A stretch of DNA of 64,000 nt from Cycas panzhihuaensis (taxonomy: Eukaryota > Cycadophyta). A program made the position numbers and the translations under genes. The stretch lies in the NCBI GenBank assembly GCA_023213395.1, contig CM041465.1:91519741-91583740 (forward strand), given 5' to 3'. The notes under the pieces were generated by a model, which saw nothing but the letters and a program-made list of their open reading frames with translations, did no database searches and had not been told where the DNA came from. This document shows positions 47,511-58,662 of this stretch, piece by piece. The first letter of the stretch is position 1, and each line of letters opens with the position of its first letter.

Positions 47511-48253
47511 TTCTCCCCCTTAATGATCATCATGAATATGTGTATCTTCTCCTTGAACTTATGGAACTTGTATTTGAAAAAATTTTTAAAATTTTGATCT
47601 TTAACTTGACATTTATCAACTCTTCTCATCCTTATAGCCACATATGTCTCCTTACCATAGAATGATGTAAAAAAACTGTAAGTAAATGATGCTTAATTTG
47701 TACAAAAATGAATAACTGCAACTTTGACTTTAACTTCTAGAAATTTAACTTTGACTGTTATATCATTAGGTCTCTTTTCTGTCATATCATAAGATTCATT
47801 CCCTATCATGTCATAAGATTCATTCTCCATCATGCCATAAGATTAATTCTCCCCCTCAAATGGAGGATCAGGTACTTGTGTAGCAAGTTGGTCCTGAATT
47901 TGATCTGAATCTTCATTGGTGTTGTTATTATGATTCACCTATTCTGTCACCTGTCTCACATGCTCATCAAAAATATCATCAAATACATGGAGGGTATCTC
48001 CCCCATAATTGGAAATCAATACATTCCAAACAGATTTAGAAGTAGTTAATTCATAAACCTTTTAAAAAACATTACCATTTATAGTGCAAAATAATAATCT
48101 TAAAACTTTATTATCCTTTCTAAACTTTTCTTTAATATTGAGATCACATTCATATTGTAAATATTTCAGAAGATTATGTTTAATAAAATAGTCTTGTATA
48201 GTCCTATACCATTGTGAAAAATTATACCTATTGAACATAGGAAATTGTGTCAT
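47511..48253 (-). pseudogene. Gag-like ORF of the B family (B3 copy)
   Basis: Start at 48253 (MTQFPMFNRYNFSQWYRTIQ). It runs without interruption to LRLLFCTINGNVF, then a stop, then LTTSKSVWNVLISNYGGD, an acidic linker with three ESYDM-like repeats (near 47770-47850), and the C-terminal segment KETYVAIRMRRVDK and KYKFHKFKEKIHIF. A polypurine tract lies at its end (47511-47521). Confidence 0.72.
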
Positions 48254-49955
48254 TTTATTAAGAAAAGTTTAGTACATAAAATATATACTTTTATTAAATC
48301 AAAAAGTCAATAAACTAATGAATATATATGATTTCAAATAAACTTTTTAAAGGGGATATAATACCATTTGAAAATAAATGAACTAAATATAACCTTGATA
48401 GGTGCAATAAGGAAGTAAACTTTTCAATAATGATAAATACTTTCAATATATATATATGCATTTGGAAAGTATATGAACTAAACATGATAAGGAAATGATC
48501 ATTTCAATAATGATAAAAAAAACTTTTCAATAAGTGTGCCTTTCAAATAAACTTTAAAATGAAATAAATATAAGAGCAAATTTAAATATAATAAATATTC
48601 TTCTCATAATACAAATCTGAAATGTAACTTTGATGATGGAAATATAATCCTTAACCTTTTAATTCTTCGAATGGATAAATGTAAGCTCTCAATGCAATAA
48701 ATCCTTAGTATTAATGATAATATATAATGTTGAAACTAAAATGTATATGAGTATTTTTACTTTGAAATATAAAGAATATGAAGAAACTTTTGAACAAAAA
48801 GGCATTGTACTTCTTAAAGGAAAGGTTTAAAGGATAACCTCAAGTTTAGTTACTTCAAAAGTATACTAAACGATGTTATAATAATGTGAAACTTCACCAA
48901 TATGAAGATTAATAAAATATCTATCTAATGGAATTGTCCGTTTTGAAAACAGGTTCCTACAAATCAAATTTTGATGAATCAAATGTACATGCCTATTTTT
49001 AAGGCATAACAAGAGCATGGAGCTTAAAATTATATAAAAAATGCCAATAAAATATTTGTAAAATTCTATAAGATAATCAAATATTATTTATAAGATTGTT
49101 TAGTGTATTTTCAACTGAATTTTTTTGAGAAATATATATAAAAAATGTGTAAAAAATGGTAGATTAGAGGCTATTAAGTACCTCTATTTTAATGTTTTTA
49201 AAAATTAGTAAAAATACATTAAAACATATAAAAACCTATGTCAATTTGAAGAGGGGTGAGTCATATTCTCAACAAAACTGATGAGACTGAATTCTGATAC
49301 AAAACATAAAAGTTATAATGAAAATGGTAACTAGTACCTTTATATAAAAATGTTTTAAAAGTGCTAAAAACCACTAAAATGCCAATTAAGAGATTAAAAT
49401 AGTGGTCAAAATAAATCCCAAAAAATAAAATAAAAGGTGGGTAATGAAGTTTGTTGAATGTAGATCACTGTGAAATAAATCCAAATAGAAAATAGTTTCC
49501 CAGTAATAAAATATAATCAGTTCAAAAAGTGATTTATTAAAAAGTTTAAAAAAGGCTAAAAAAAGAATGTTTGACTTTAAATCAACTGAAACAGAGTCAA
49601 ATCAGCACCAAATTGGTCATATGACCAGTCAAAATTAATCTAAAAAAAATTTCTGACATAATAAAACTAGTTTCATCAGAAACTGATGAGCCAGTGAGGA
49701 GTTATGGCAAAACTTTGCCAGTTACCCTATGTAGGATAAAAAATTTAAAAAAATAAAAGGAATTTTTTTTTTATAACTTTCATTAGCCCCTTTAGTGAAA
49801 CTGAATGGTCATATGGAGATAAAATAGAACTAGGGGCTGAGATTTAAGAGGGGCTTAAAGTTTAAAACCCCAGATCTAGAAAATTATAGAATAAAATGTA
49901 ATTTAAAAAAAAAAACTTTATAAAAAAAAAAAGAAAAATTTTTGAAAAGAAAAAA
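48254..49955 (-). other. Conserved leader of the B family (B3 copy)
   Basis: AT-rich, non-coding, similar to the leaders of B1, B2 and C. Ends in A-rich runs (49905-49950) directly before CpG-rich foreign DNA. Confidence 0.72.
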
Positions 49956-50340
49956 TGCGCCGCCGGGCCTAATATCACGCTGCCCACACCTTCATTGTCA
50001 CGCAGCCTGTGCAGATGCCGCCATGCAACTCTATTGTCATGCGGGCTACCGTGGTCAGATCAGAGCAAGACAGAGGCGGGAAACTAGGGTTGGTCGATTG
50101 GCCCAGTTGACTAGAGGTAGGTCATCGTAATGCCAAAGAAGATGCATAAATTACTTCTGAATGGGGATCTAAGTACTGAAAAACTCGTGTACAAATCGAT
50201 TGTAGTGGCAAGAATGGTGGCATTCAATCTGCTATCAACAGAGGTGACCTCTCTTACCATACACGTTTTTTTTTTTTTTTTTTATATTATATATATATAT
50301 TTGCTTATATACTCAGTGCTTCCTTTCTTAGCATTCTTTC
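49956..50340 (+). other. GC-rich start of the B3 foreign segment
   Basis: Begins with GCGCCGCCGGGCC, a strong contrast to the A-rich leader. Two short frames (49942-50130, 50130-50345) have no recognised similarity; the second, KLLLNGDLSTEKLVYKSIVV, might be coding. A T18 run with (TA)n at 50266-50301 precedes the SNF2 fragment. Confidence 0.4.
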
Positions 50341-50655
50341 CTTGAGATTTATAAATTTGTTGAAAGATTACGAGCTGATGAAATGGGTATTGGAAAGACT
50401 ATACCATTTTTGGGCACTGCAATAATCTTGCTGACCCTTATAAGAGTTCAAAAATAGTTGTTACATATACAATGTTTGGTCGTCTACGGAAGAGTATGCT
50501 AGCACTGAAATGGGTTTAATGATTGTTGATGAATCTCATAATTTGTGTTGTATAAAGAAATGGATAGAATCTGAAGAGACAAAAGCAGTCCTTGATGTAG
50601 TGAGAACAGTTAAGCGTGTTGTTCTTCTATCTGATAGCCCTTCTATATCAGTGTC
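50341..50655 (+). pseudogene. Captured fragment of a SNF2-family helicase gene (ZRANB3/SMARCAL1-like), inside B3
   Basis: The plus strand (antisense to B3) reads KFVERLRADEMGIGKTIPFL, a Walker A segment of the A-D-E-M-G-x-G-K-T type, a stop, then VVTYTMFGRLRKSMLALKW, a one-base frameshift near 50510, GLMIVDESHNLCC with a D-E-x-H helicase box, and VRTVKRVVLLSDSPSIS, equivalent to the L-L-S-G-T-P motif III region with G-T changed. The spacing between motifs is compressed, so exons or parts are missing. The R-L-R-K-S-M and V-D-E-S-H context fits plant ZRANB3/SMARCAL1-like proteins best. The fragment ends near 50655 and is non-functional. Confidence 0.72.
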
Positions 50656-51480
50656 ACTTTGTCCCAGTTAGGGAGGATCAGAAGCAACACTTAGTGTTAA
50701 CCCATAGATTAGCAAACTGTGTAAATTTTCTATATGGGGATTTCTTATGAAAAAAATTTGGACAAGATCGCCCTTCCCAATATATTTTACAAAAGTGGAT
50801 TTCTAATTTTTTTCAATATATTTTTCAGATCAAATCTATTTTTGATGCTGCTATAGAGTGGTGGAGCAATTAACAACGGTGCCAAGAATGTCTATTTTGG
50901 TTTGGGGAAACCAAAGAGAGATGCAGAGAATATAAAAATTTACGAATTTGGGTCCTTTAAAGGATAGTGAAAGGAGAGATTGTGGGTCCTCCCAGCAGAC
51001 GCACCTAATGCTCTCCGTTTATGAATGATGTGGTTAAAGTGTTTTGTGCGCATATAGAACTCAACTTCTCACTCCCATGACAACGTAAGCGCCAGTTCAG
51101 TTTGAACAATAGCGGATTTGTTGTTAGCAGAATGTATGCATTGCCCTCCTTGTTACAATAGGTATAATGATAGCTTGGATGACTTTTTCGAATGAAATCA
51201 GCATCTCAATACCAATTTTATTATGGCTTTTATTTGAAAAAACTAATGTAAATGGATGTTGTTGAATCTAATATTGAATTTATGATTTTAAACTGGGGTT
51301 TGGATGATTTTGCTAACAGAAGGTAATAATCTCTTGAGTAGTTTAATCTTTGGATATCCTCTGATTTATCTTTTTGCTTTCTTGAATAATTAAGGCTTGG
51401 AGCAGTAGGACATGGGCCTAATATTCAGATGGAGGAATTGTTTAAAATATATATATATACATATATTTATATAAAACATA
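50656..51480. other. Rest of the B3 foreign segment, unassigned
   Basis: Moderate GC, with gene-like words but no recognised frame. Could be intron and exon remnants from the same captured locus. Confidence 0.3.
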
Positions 51481-51484
51481 TACC

Positions 51485-52110
51485 AGATCTTTGAAATATA
51501 TAGATGAAAATAAATCCTATGAAATGGTTATTCAAATATCCAAAGGCCTAATGAAGGATCATATAACGGAGTTATCAATAAAACAAAAAACATTATTCAA
51601 ATATATTGTCAGAAATATATCACATAAACAAAATGTACATGTATTTATATTTGAGATCTTTTCAAATATGTTGCAGATATATCAGAAATATGTGTTTAAA
51701 GGTAAAAAAAATATGAAGAACCTGGTAAACGTAGCTATAGTTATCTTGCAACAGAAAATGGTCTTCAAAAGACTTCCAGTAGATAGATCTTCTTCCTCAC
51801 AAGTCAAATATAGGTAGATCTGCTGTAACATATGGTTTGTTGGGCAGGATATGCACCTAAAAATTGTAGATCTGAAAAGAAAACTTGAAACAATTATCAA
51901 ATATATGTTAAAAAATATAGATCTGAAATAAAATGTTGTAGATCTGAAATAACTATACCAGAAAATGTTGTAATAATTCTAGAAATAAGCAGATCTGAAA
52001 TGAAATATTAGCAGATCTGAACCAAATATAGTAGAAAATGGTAAAATTCTTAGCAAAATACGCAGATATGAAAAATATGTAGCAGATCTGAAGAAAACTA
52101 TAGTAGATCT
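51485..52110 (-). repeat. AGATCT palindrome array of B3 (left part)
   Basis: AGATCT at 51485, 51654, 51785, 51816, 51868, 51919, 51940, 51991, 52013, 52084 and 52105, mostly in GTAGATCTGAA or GCAGATCTGAA. The array continues right of copia C at 59032, 59053 and 59156. Confidence 0.8.
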
Positions 52111-52120
52111 AAAATAAAAT

Positions 52121-52459
52121 TATTGGGAATAATCTCAATGTGGTAAGTGTACCTGAGCACTTAGGGCCCCTTAAATCCACCTTTGAGGGCCCCTAGGGCA
52201 CCTTGAGCCATTCAACAATCGCCTGGACCTAACACCACTTACTTGAGGTATGTATTTCATTTAATTTTTTAATATATTTTGAATTTACATTGGTTAACAT
52301 GCAGCTAGGATGATGACACTCGACGCCTCCCTGAAATTCATTATTTGAGGGACATGAATACCTCCTAGGTGTTTATCAACACTGTCAATTTTTAGAAATC
52401 ACCGTTATACTCAAAATGCTCTCATTCTAAAGTCCCGCTCTGCTCCTCCAGCTCCATCA
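52121..52459 (+). repeat. 5' LTR of copia C, 339 bp
   Basis: TATTGGGAATAATC to CTCCATCA; the partner begins TGTTGGGAATAATT, so the first dinucleotide here has mutated from TG to TA. Confidence 0.92.
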
Positions 52460-52461
52460 TT

Positions 52462-52473
52462 TGGTATCAGAGC
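52462..52473 (+). promoter_or_regulatory. Primer-binding site of copia C
   Basis: TGGTATCAGAGC, a perfect initiator tRNA-Met PBS, 2 bp past the LTR. Single copy. Confidence 0.95.
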
Positions 52474-52686
52474 AAGGTTGGAATTGATATTTTACACATT
52501 TTCGATTTGGCTTCTCATATATTCAACAAAACACTTGCATATGACTATTGGTTGAGATACTAGCAAGCACACCTGCTCATTGGAGAAAACGATTTGGATT
52601 TTCATCCATCGTGCATGAAGCTGTCATGACTTGAAGCCAATACTGCAAACCAGATTACCAGGTTCTTCGTACTTTGATATTCATAT

Positions 52687-52710
52687 ATAAATAAATAAAT
52701 AAATAAATTT
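52687..52710. repeat. Microsatellite (AAAT)n
   Basis: Five to six AAAT units shortly after the PBS of C. Confidence 0.9.
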
Positions 52711-54289
52711 GATATACTTTGAAATTTTTACTTTGTTTCTGGCTCCGTTGTATGGTATATTTTTCTATGATATGTGTTTGAGTTAATGCATCTGTGTGCA
52801 CTCGCATTGCCTCCTTGCACTTGCATGCTCGATTTACATCTACGAGCTTTGCATCAAATCCTTTTCTATAAAGAGGCTGTCATTTTTTTTCTTTGTTGTT
52901 TCCATCATTGTGGGAGAATATATTTCTTGTGTTGTAGTATGAAGCCACTTGGCACCATCACTAATAGGGTTGATGCTTATATAGTATTTACCTTGGATCG
53001 AAAGTCCCTCACAATTGGATTATACACAAACCACTTCATCAAGAGGTTCACCAACCCCCCTAGAATCATCATAAAGCAAGCACCTGTGAAGCATTAGCTT
53101 GAACTGTCCATCCTGAATGCTTGCACCTCCAATATCATCCCCCTAGAATCGTCAGAAAGCAAGCACCTATGAAGCATTAGCTCAAGCTGTCTATCCTGAA
53201 TGCTTGCGCCTCCAATAGCATGGTTAAACCAAGACTGAGAACTCATTTTTATAGATTCCCAGATTAAGAGGATAATAGTTACCTGCTACAGGTTGATGTA
53301 CTTATAGATCCCAATCCCCATCACTGTGGGAGCCGTTCTTTGCCATCATATTCTTCTCCACGCAAGTGTCCACCTCCCCCCCTATTTTTAAGGAGTGCAC
53401 CTCAAGTTTATTATGGCTGCTGTCGCAATTTGTATCGCATTTGGCCTACGAGTTTTTTAGATTTGCCTTCTCTACCATCATATTCTTTGTCGTACGTTGC
53501 TACCATTCCGTTCTTTACCGTCCTCCGTTTGCGCGCCTCCGTTAGCATTCTCCCCCCTGGTGTTCCCTAATCCAACCGCTGGAATTTTTCCATTGATCAT
53601 AGAAAACATCACAAAGCTCGAATTAGATTCATTAAAAGCAAGTCTGCAGCATTTATAATCTACTCCCAACTTCAAATTGGTAATATAGCATGTTATTGTG
53701 TTTCTTATTCCCACCAATGGTTCAGAAGGAGAACACTATCAAACAAGAAAATTGAATTGGCAAAGAATTACAGATCTCAGGCTTACCTTTTCAAACTGCT
53801 CTTGATCCAGAAAGTTCAAGTCCCAAGACTCACTCATTCACAGCATTCGACTTTATTTTCCCCAGAAGTTTCTAGAACAGCTCTTCACGTGCATTGTATA
53901 ATGAATCACTGCCTGCAAGCTGACTAACTGTGGCATCGACCTGTATCTCAGATTTGATTTTTGACTACATTCATCACGATTTGAACTGTTCTTCAACGTC
54001 ACGAGCTATAAACTGCTTCATTAAGTTCTTCAACATTGAAGCCCCTGCTTTGTGATGCTACGAACAACCTTTGTGAAGTCTAAGTCCACGCAATCGTTCA
54101 CAATCTCACAGTCTGTAAACTTATCTGGCATTGTTAAACAACTCAGATGAGCAGCAACATCCCTCATGAAAACTGCGCCTCAGAAAACTCTATAATGTTC
54201 TCATGTTCTTCGGCACTGAACAACTTTAGTTTCTTATGCGACTACATTCCGCACCTGTTTTTTCTTCCTTTTTATTCCATTTTTTCTCT
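52711..54289. other. Foreign segment in the leader of copia C
   Basis: Higher GC than the surroundings, with an imperfect duplication of about 100 bp (AGCAAGCACCTGTGAAGCATTA near 53077-53097 and a close copy near 53157-53180). It holds the exon-like piece at 53787-53837. It ends at a T-rich border near 54260-54290, where the conserved leader starts. Confidence 0.5.
53787..53837 (-). pseudogene. Possible captured first coding exon with splice donor, in copia C
   Basis: On the minus strand an ATG at 53837 opens 17 codons, MSESWDLNFLDQEQFEK, followed at once by GTAAGC, a good donor site (AAG/GTAAG). A stop precedes the ATG in frame. The short reading frame ending exactly at a donor suggests the first exon and intron start of a host gene, antisense to C. 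I do not recognise the protein, and a coincidence is possible. Confidence 0.4.
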
Positions 54290-56110
54290 TTTTCTAATAT
54301 ATATTTATGTGATTTGATTAATAGTGTCTCAGTTAGTAGCTTTAAATTGATTCTTTCTTACTCAGTTTTTCTTTACACCTTTGTTGTTTACTATCGCTGG
54401 CAAATTGGTTAACGCCCTAAATTTTATTATTTTTCATAAAGTATAGAAAAAATTAATTATATTTTATAAATTTTTGAGTTTGGTTTTAAAGGTATATAGC
54501 CCCTGGTCATAAGATCTTTTTCACGTGATCGTTAGCCATTTCAAAGGGGCTAACAAAAACATAAAAACCTTTTTTTCTTTTATTTTTTTTTAATTTTTAA
54601 TTTTTATATAGGGTTATTGGCATGCTTTTTTCCATAACTCCTCATTGGCTCATCAGTTTCATATGAAACCAACTTCATTAGATCATAATTTTTCTCTAGA
54701 TTAATTTTGACTGATCATATGACCAATTTGGTGCTGATTTGACCCCGTTTCAATCGAGTTAAAGTCAATCAGCCATTTTTTCAGACTTTTTTCAATTTTT
54801 TATAAAATCATTTTTTGAACTGATTGTATTTTATTACTGGGAAACTATTTTCTGCCTAAATTTATTCTACATTGATCTATGTTCAACAAAATTTATTACT
54901 CATATTTTATTTCATTCTTTTAAATTTATTTTGATCATTATTTTAATAATTGAAATTGATATTTTAGTGGTTTTTAGCATTTTTTTAACATTTTTACATA
55001 AAGGTACTTGTTACTGTTTTTATAGTAACTTTTTTGTTTGACATCTAAATTTAGTTTCGTTAGTTTCGTTGAGAACCTAACTCATTTACCTTTGAATTGA
55101 CATAGTTTTTTGTCCATTTTAATGTGTTTTTTATTATTTTAAAATCTATTAAAATTGGACTACTTAATAGCCTTAATCTGTCATTTTTCACATATTTTTA
55201 TATAAAATTTTTCAAAACTTTTCAACCAAAAATATATTTAGTAGTTTTACAAAACATATTTGATCTTTTTTTCAATACTTTCTAAAGTTTTATTAGCAAT
55301 TTTATGCAATTTTGAGCTCCCTACTCCTGTTAGGCCTCAAAAGAAGGTATGTACCTTTGAATCATTCAAATCTTGACTTATTGGAACCCGTTTTCAAAAT
55401 AGTCAATTCCATTGGATTCATATTTTATTAATCTACATATTGGTACAATTTTAAATTATTCTGATGTGGTTTACTATAGTTTTCAAGCTGTCAAACCTAA
55501 GCATACAAGTACATCCTAATAGGCTTACCCTTCAATGTTTTTTTAAGAAAATTCTATCTTATTTCTCATTGGTTGTTCATAATATATGTTCAAGGTTTCT
55601 ACTTGACCTTTATATAAGTATTTTTAAGTTGTTTAGTAACATAAATTATTCATAAAACAACTAAAAATATATATACATATATTTCATTTTTCAGCTATAT
55701 ATATCTTCCTCAAGGCAAAGTTTTTTTATACCAAAAAGGAAAGTCATTTTTTCTTGCATTAAAGTTTTATATTTACTCATTTGAGAAATTAAAGGTTGAA
55801 AACTCTTTATATTTCGTTATCAAAAGTTTATTTTAGCTTTGTATAAGTGAAAAGGATCTTTGTTATATTCCTATTTTAAAGTTTAGTTTAAAATATATAA
55901 TTATTGAAAGTTTTCTTATTTATCATTATACTTCAAAAGTGTAATTGAAATTTTATATCATAAGTGTGTCATTTCTTTGAAAAGCATACACTTATTAAAA
56001 GTTTTTCTTCATTATTATTAAAAAATATCATTTTTTTCTTGCACTTATAAAAATTACATTTAATTTATTTTATTTTCAAAGGCATATTTCATCCATTTGA
56101 AGAGTATTAT
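54290..56110 (+). other. Leader of copia C, homologous to the B-family leader
   Basis: Read on the plus strand it matches the element sense of the B leaders: for example TTAGCCATTTCAAAGGGGCTAA near 54530-54553, and the block ATATGACCAATTTGGTGCTG with GATTTGACC near 54715-54745, equivalent to 40085-40115 of B2 inverted. Non-coding. Confidence 0.75.
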
Positions 56111-56339
56111 ATTTTTTGAAAAAAAGAGATTTTATTCATTTTAAAAGTTTATTATTTATTTCATCTTGCTTAGAGCATATTATTTTACTTTCCAATTTTT
56201 TCTTTATTAGATTAAAGGAACTTTTTTTTCTAAGCAAGACCACATTACTAATTAGTTTAATTTTCACATTAAATAAGATAATTCTGAATTGAACCACCCT
56301 ATTTTTTCTAGTCTTACAATGGAAACAGTTAGGACCCCT

Positions 56340-56794
56340 GAAGTTACCACCCCACACACGCTAATTAGCCTACTCATATTAGATGAGGACAGCCATTAGC
56401 TATCAGGTGTAATCAGTGGCAGGTTGAGGTGTAGAACCTGTTCATTTTATGGTGTTTAGAGATCAAGGCTAGACCTAAAGAGGGTGAGTGCCTTGGTTCG
56501 AGAATCTTCACCGCTAGATCTATCATTAGGCATAAGTCCGGCACAGGTACACCAACAATTCAGGGGGGTGTTAAAGCCTTCTTAAGAAACTGCATCGAGG
56601 TATATAGAGCCCAGCTACCACGCATCGGTATATTGGGTCACTGTTTTACCATCTATGGGCAGGCACCACTAGACAGAATAGCAACCAAAGGTTACCCCAA
56701 GAGAAACTTAAACTTAGAGTGTAGTAGCCTTTATATGTCCAAGTTCACTTGTTTAAAACATTGGGATATATTTAGAAATAAAATTTTCATTTAA
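56340..56794 (+). other. GC-richer island in copia C with a 119-codon stop-free frame
   Basis: Between the leader and gag lies a stretch of near-balanced composition. From 56435 to 56791 one plus-strand frame stays open for 119 codons, including VKAFLRNCIEVYRAQLPRIG and FTIYGQAPLDRIATKGYPKR, although its only Met is late (56740). I do not recognise it. It may be part of a captured gene or a lost upstream coding region. Confidence 0.4.
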
Positions 56795-56893
56795 ATCTTT
56801 TTTTAATTTTTTACATTCAAATATCTTTTAATATTCACATTTAACCTTTTTGATATTGCATTTATCATATTTTACACAACTTTAGTTCAAAAT

Positions 56894-57206
56894 GATGTCT
56901 AGTTTTAGGAACATGATTATTCCAAAATTTGATGGAAATAATTTTCTTAACTAGAGTAGCAGGATGAGGCCCATCCTCATAGCAAACGATATATGGGATA
57001 TAGTGAGAACTAGTTACAATGAATTATGACCAAATCCATCCGATGCAGAAAAGGTTATATACAAAGAAAATGTCAAAAAAGATAACGAAGCATTAGCCCT
57101 TATTTTTTACACATTAGAAGATCATGTATTTCCACGAGTCAGTGAATCCATTAAGTCCAAAGAGGCTTAGGACACTTTACAACTTAAGTCCAAAGAGGCT
57201 TAGGAC
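56894..57206 (+). pseudogene. Gag N-terminal remnant of copia C
   Basis: Starts MMSSFRNMIIPKFDGNNFLN and continues with RMRPILIANDIWDIVRTSYN and NEALALIFYTLEDHVFPRVS, a UBN2-type copia gag with a few stops. It breaks at a 23-bp direct repeat (57151-57173 and 57184-57206), after which RT coding sequence begins. The rest of gag, protease and integrase are missing. Confidence 0.85.
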
Positions 57207-58640
57207 CTTTGATGAGGTTAATCAACATGAGTGTTGGCAGAAATCCATGCAAGAAGAATATAAGTCCATCATTAAAATGATACTTGGGAACTTGTAGATT
57301 TACCACCAAAGAAGAAAGCTATTGGCACCAAATGGGTCTATAAGACCAAGTTCTACTTTGATAGCTGCATTGATAAATATAAAGCTCGTTTAGTTGCTAA
57401 AGGATATGCCCAAAGAGAAGGCATAAACTATACCAAAACATTTGCCCCAGTTGCTAGGATGGAATATATTCATATGATAATAAGTTTAGCTGCCCAAATG
57501 GGTTGGAAAGTTTATCAAATGGATGTAAAAAGTGCTTTCTTAAATGGTTATATCAAAGAAGATATCTATGTCACTCAACCCCTTGGTTTTGAAGTCAGAG
57601 GGGAAGAAAACAAAGTGTACAAGTTAAAGAAGACACTATATGGTCTAAAACAAGCACCCAGGGCTTGGTATTCCCATATAGACAAGTATCTTAAAGATAA
57701 AGGTTTGAAAGATCTCAAGCAGATCCAAACCTATACACCCAAATTAAGGGAAATTTGATATTGATTGTAGGACTCTATGTGGACAATTTAATTTATACTG
57801 GAAATGACTCCCATCTTTTAAATTAATTTAAAGATGCTATGTGTAAGGAATTTGAGATGACAGACTTAGGCCTTATGCATTACTTCCTAGAATTGGAAGT
57901 TTGGTAGGACAAACAAGGAATATTTATCTCTCAATATAAATATATATTAGATCTTCTACAAAGATTCAAAATAATAAACTATAAACCATTGACAATACCA
58001 GTAGAAATTAGAATCAAACTTTCTAAGATAAATGACTCAACTTCGGTTGATCCCACCCTCTATAGATAACTGATTGGCAGTCTAATATATTTAACTTCTA
58101 CTCAACTTGATATAACATATTCGGTAAGTGTTGTGTCTAGATTTATGCAGGATCTAAATATATCTCATTGGCAAGCTGCTAAAAGAATCCTTAGATACCT
58201 TAAAGGGACTCTATATTTTGGGTTATACTATAAAGCTACATCCGAATTTCAGTTAACTGGTTACATAGATTCAAATTGGGCTGGTGATGTCGATGATAGA
58301 AAATCTACCATATGTTATGTATTTAGTATGGGATCATCAGCGGTAGCTTGGAGTACAAAGAAACAAAATACCGTTTCCTTATCCACAGCTGAAGCAGAGT
58401 ATAAAGCTGTAGTGTCAGGAGCCTGTGAATCAATATGGTTAAGAAGACTTTTACAGGATTTTTAAATTAAACAACAAGGTCCCACTAGAATTTGGTGTGA
58501 CAATCAAAGCACTATTCAAATGGCTAAAAATCCAGTATTCCATGGCAGAACAAAGCATATTGAAACTCAATACTACTTCATTCGGGAACTTGTACAGAAA
58601 ATCAAATTTGAGAATTTTAGAGACAATTTGGGAGTCGTAC
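57207..58640 (+). pseudogene. Reverse transcriptase and RNase H of copia C
   Basis: The best-preserved pol in the window. RT: KKAIGTKWVYKTKFYFDSCI, ARLVAKGYAQREGINYTKTF, FAPVARMEYIHMII, YQMDVKSAFLNGYIKEDIYV and [19 protein letters not shown]. The catalytic box near 57771 reads YVDN, so the second Asp is lost. RNase H (58133-58465): DSNWAGDVDDRKSTICYVF, WSTKKQNTVSLSTAEAEYKA and, in a later frame, the terminal NPVFHGRTKHIE. Few stops, but inactive as it stands. Confidence 0.92.
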
Positions 58641-58662
58641 ACATTGGGCTTATGGGAGAGAA

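Noticed and set aside
49942-50130. GC-rich 62-codon frame as a small gene
   Set aside because: Its start lies in the A-rich border of the B3 leader, the translation is cysteine/histidine/arginine-rich without a known pattern, and it is probably non-coding captured DNA.
50341-50655. Intact SNF2 helicase gene
   Set aside because: Contains a stop, a frameshift, a mutated motif III and compressed motif spacing, and lies inside a retroelement; only a captured fragment is supported.
56430-56510. Possible SINE or tRNA-like promoter (box B-like GGTTCGAGAAT near 56495)
   Set aside because: No convincing box A at the usual distance, no cloverleaf and no poly-A tail or target duplication.
57207-58640. 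RT/RNase H as the pol of B3
   Set aside because: It is on the opposite strand and lies within its own LTR pair with an AAAAT target duplication; it belongs to copia C.
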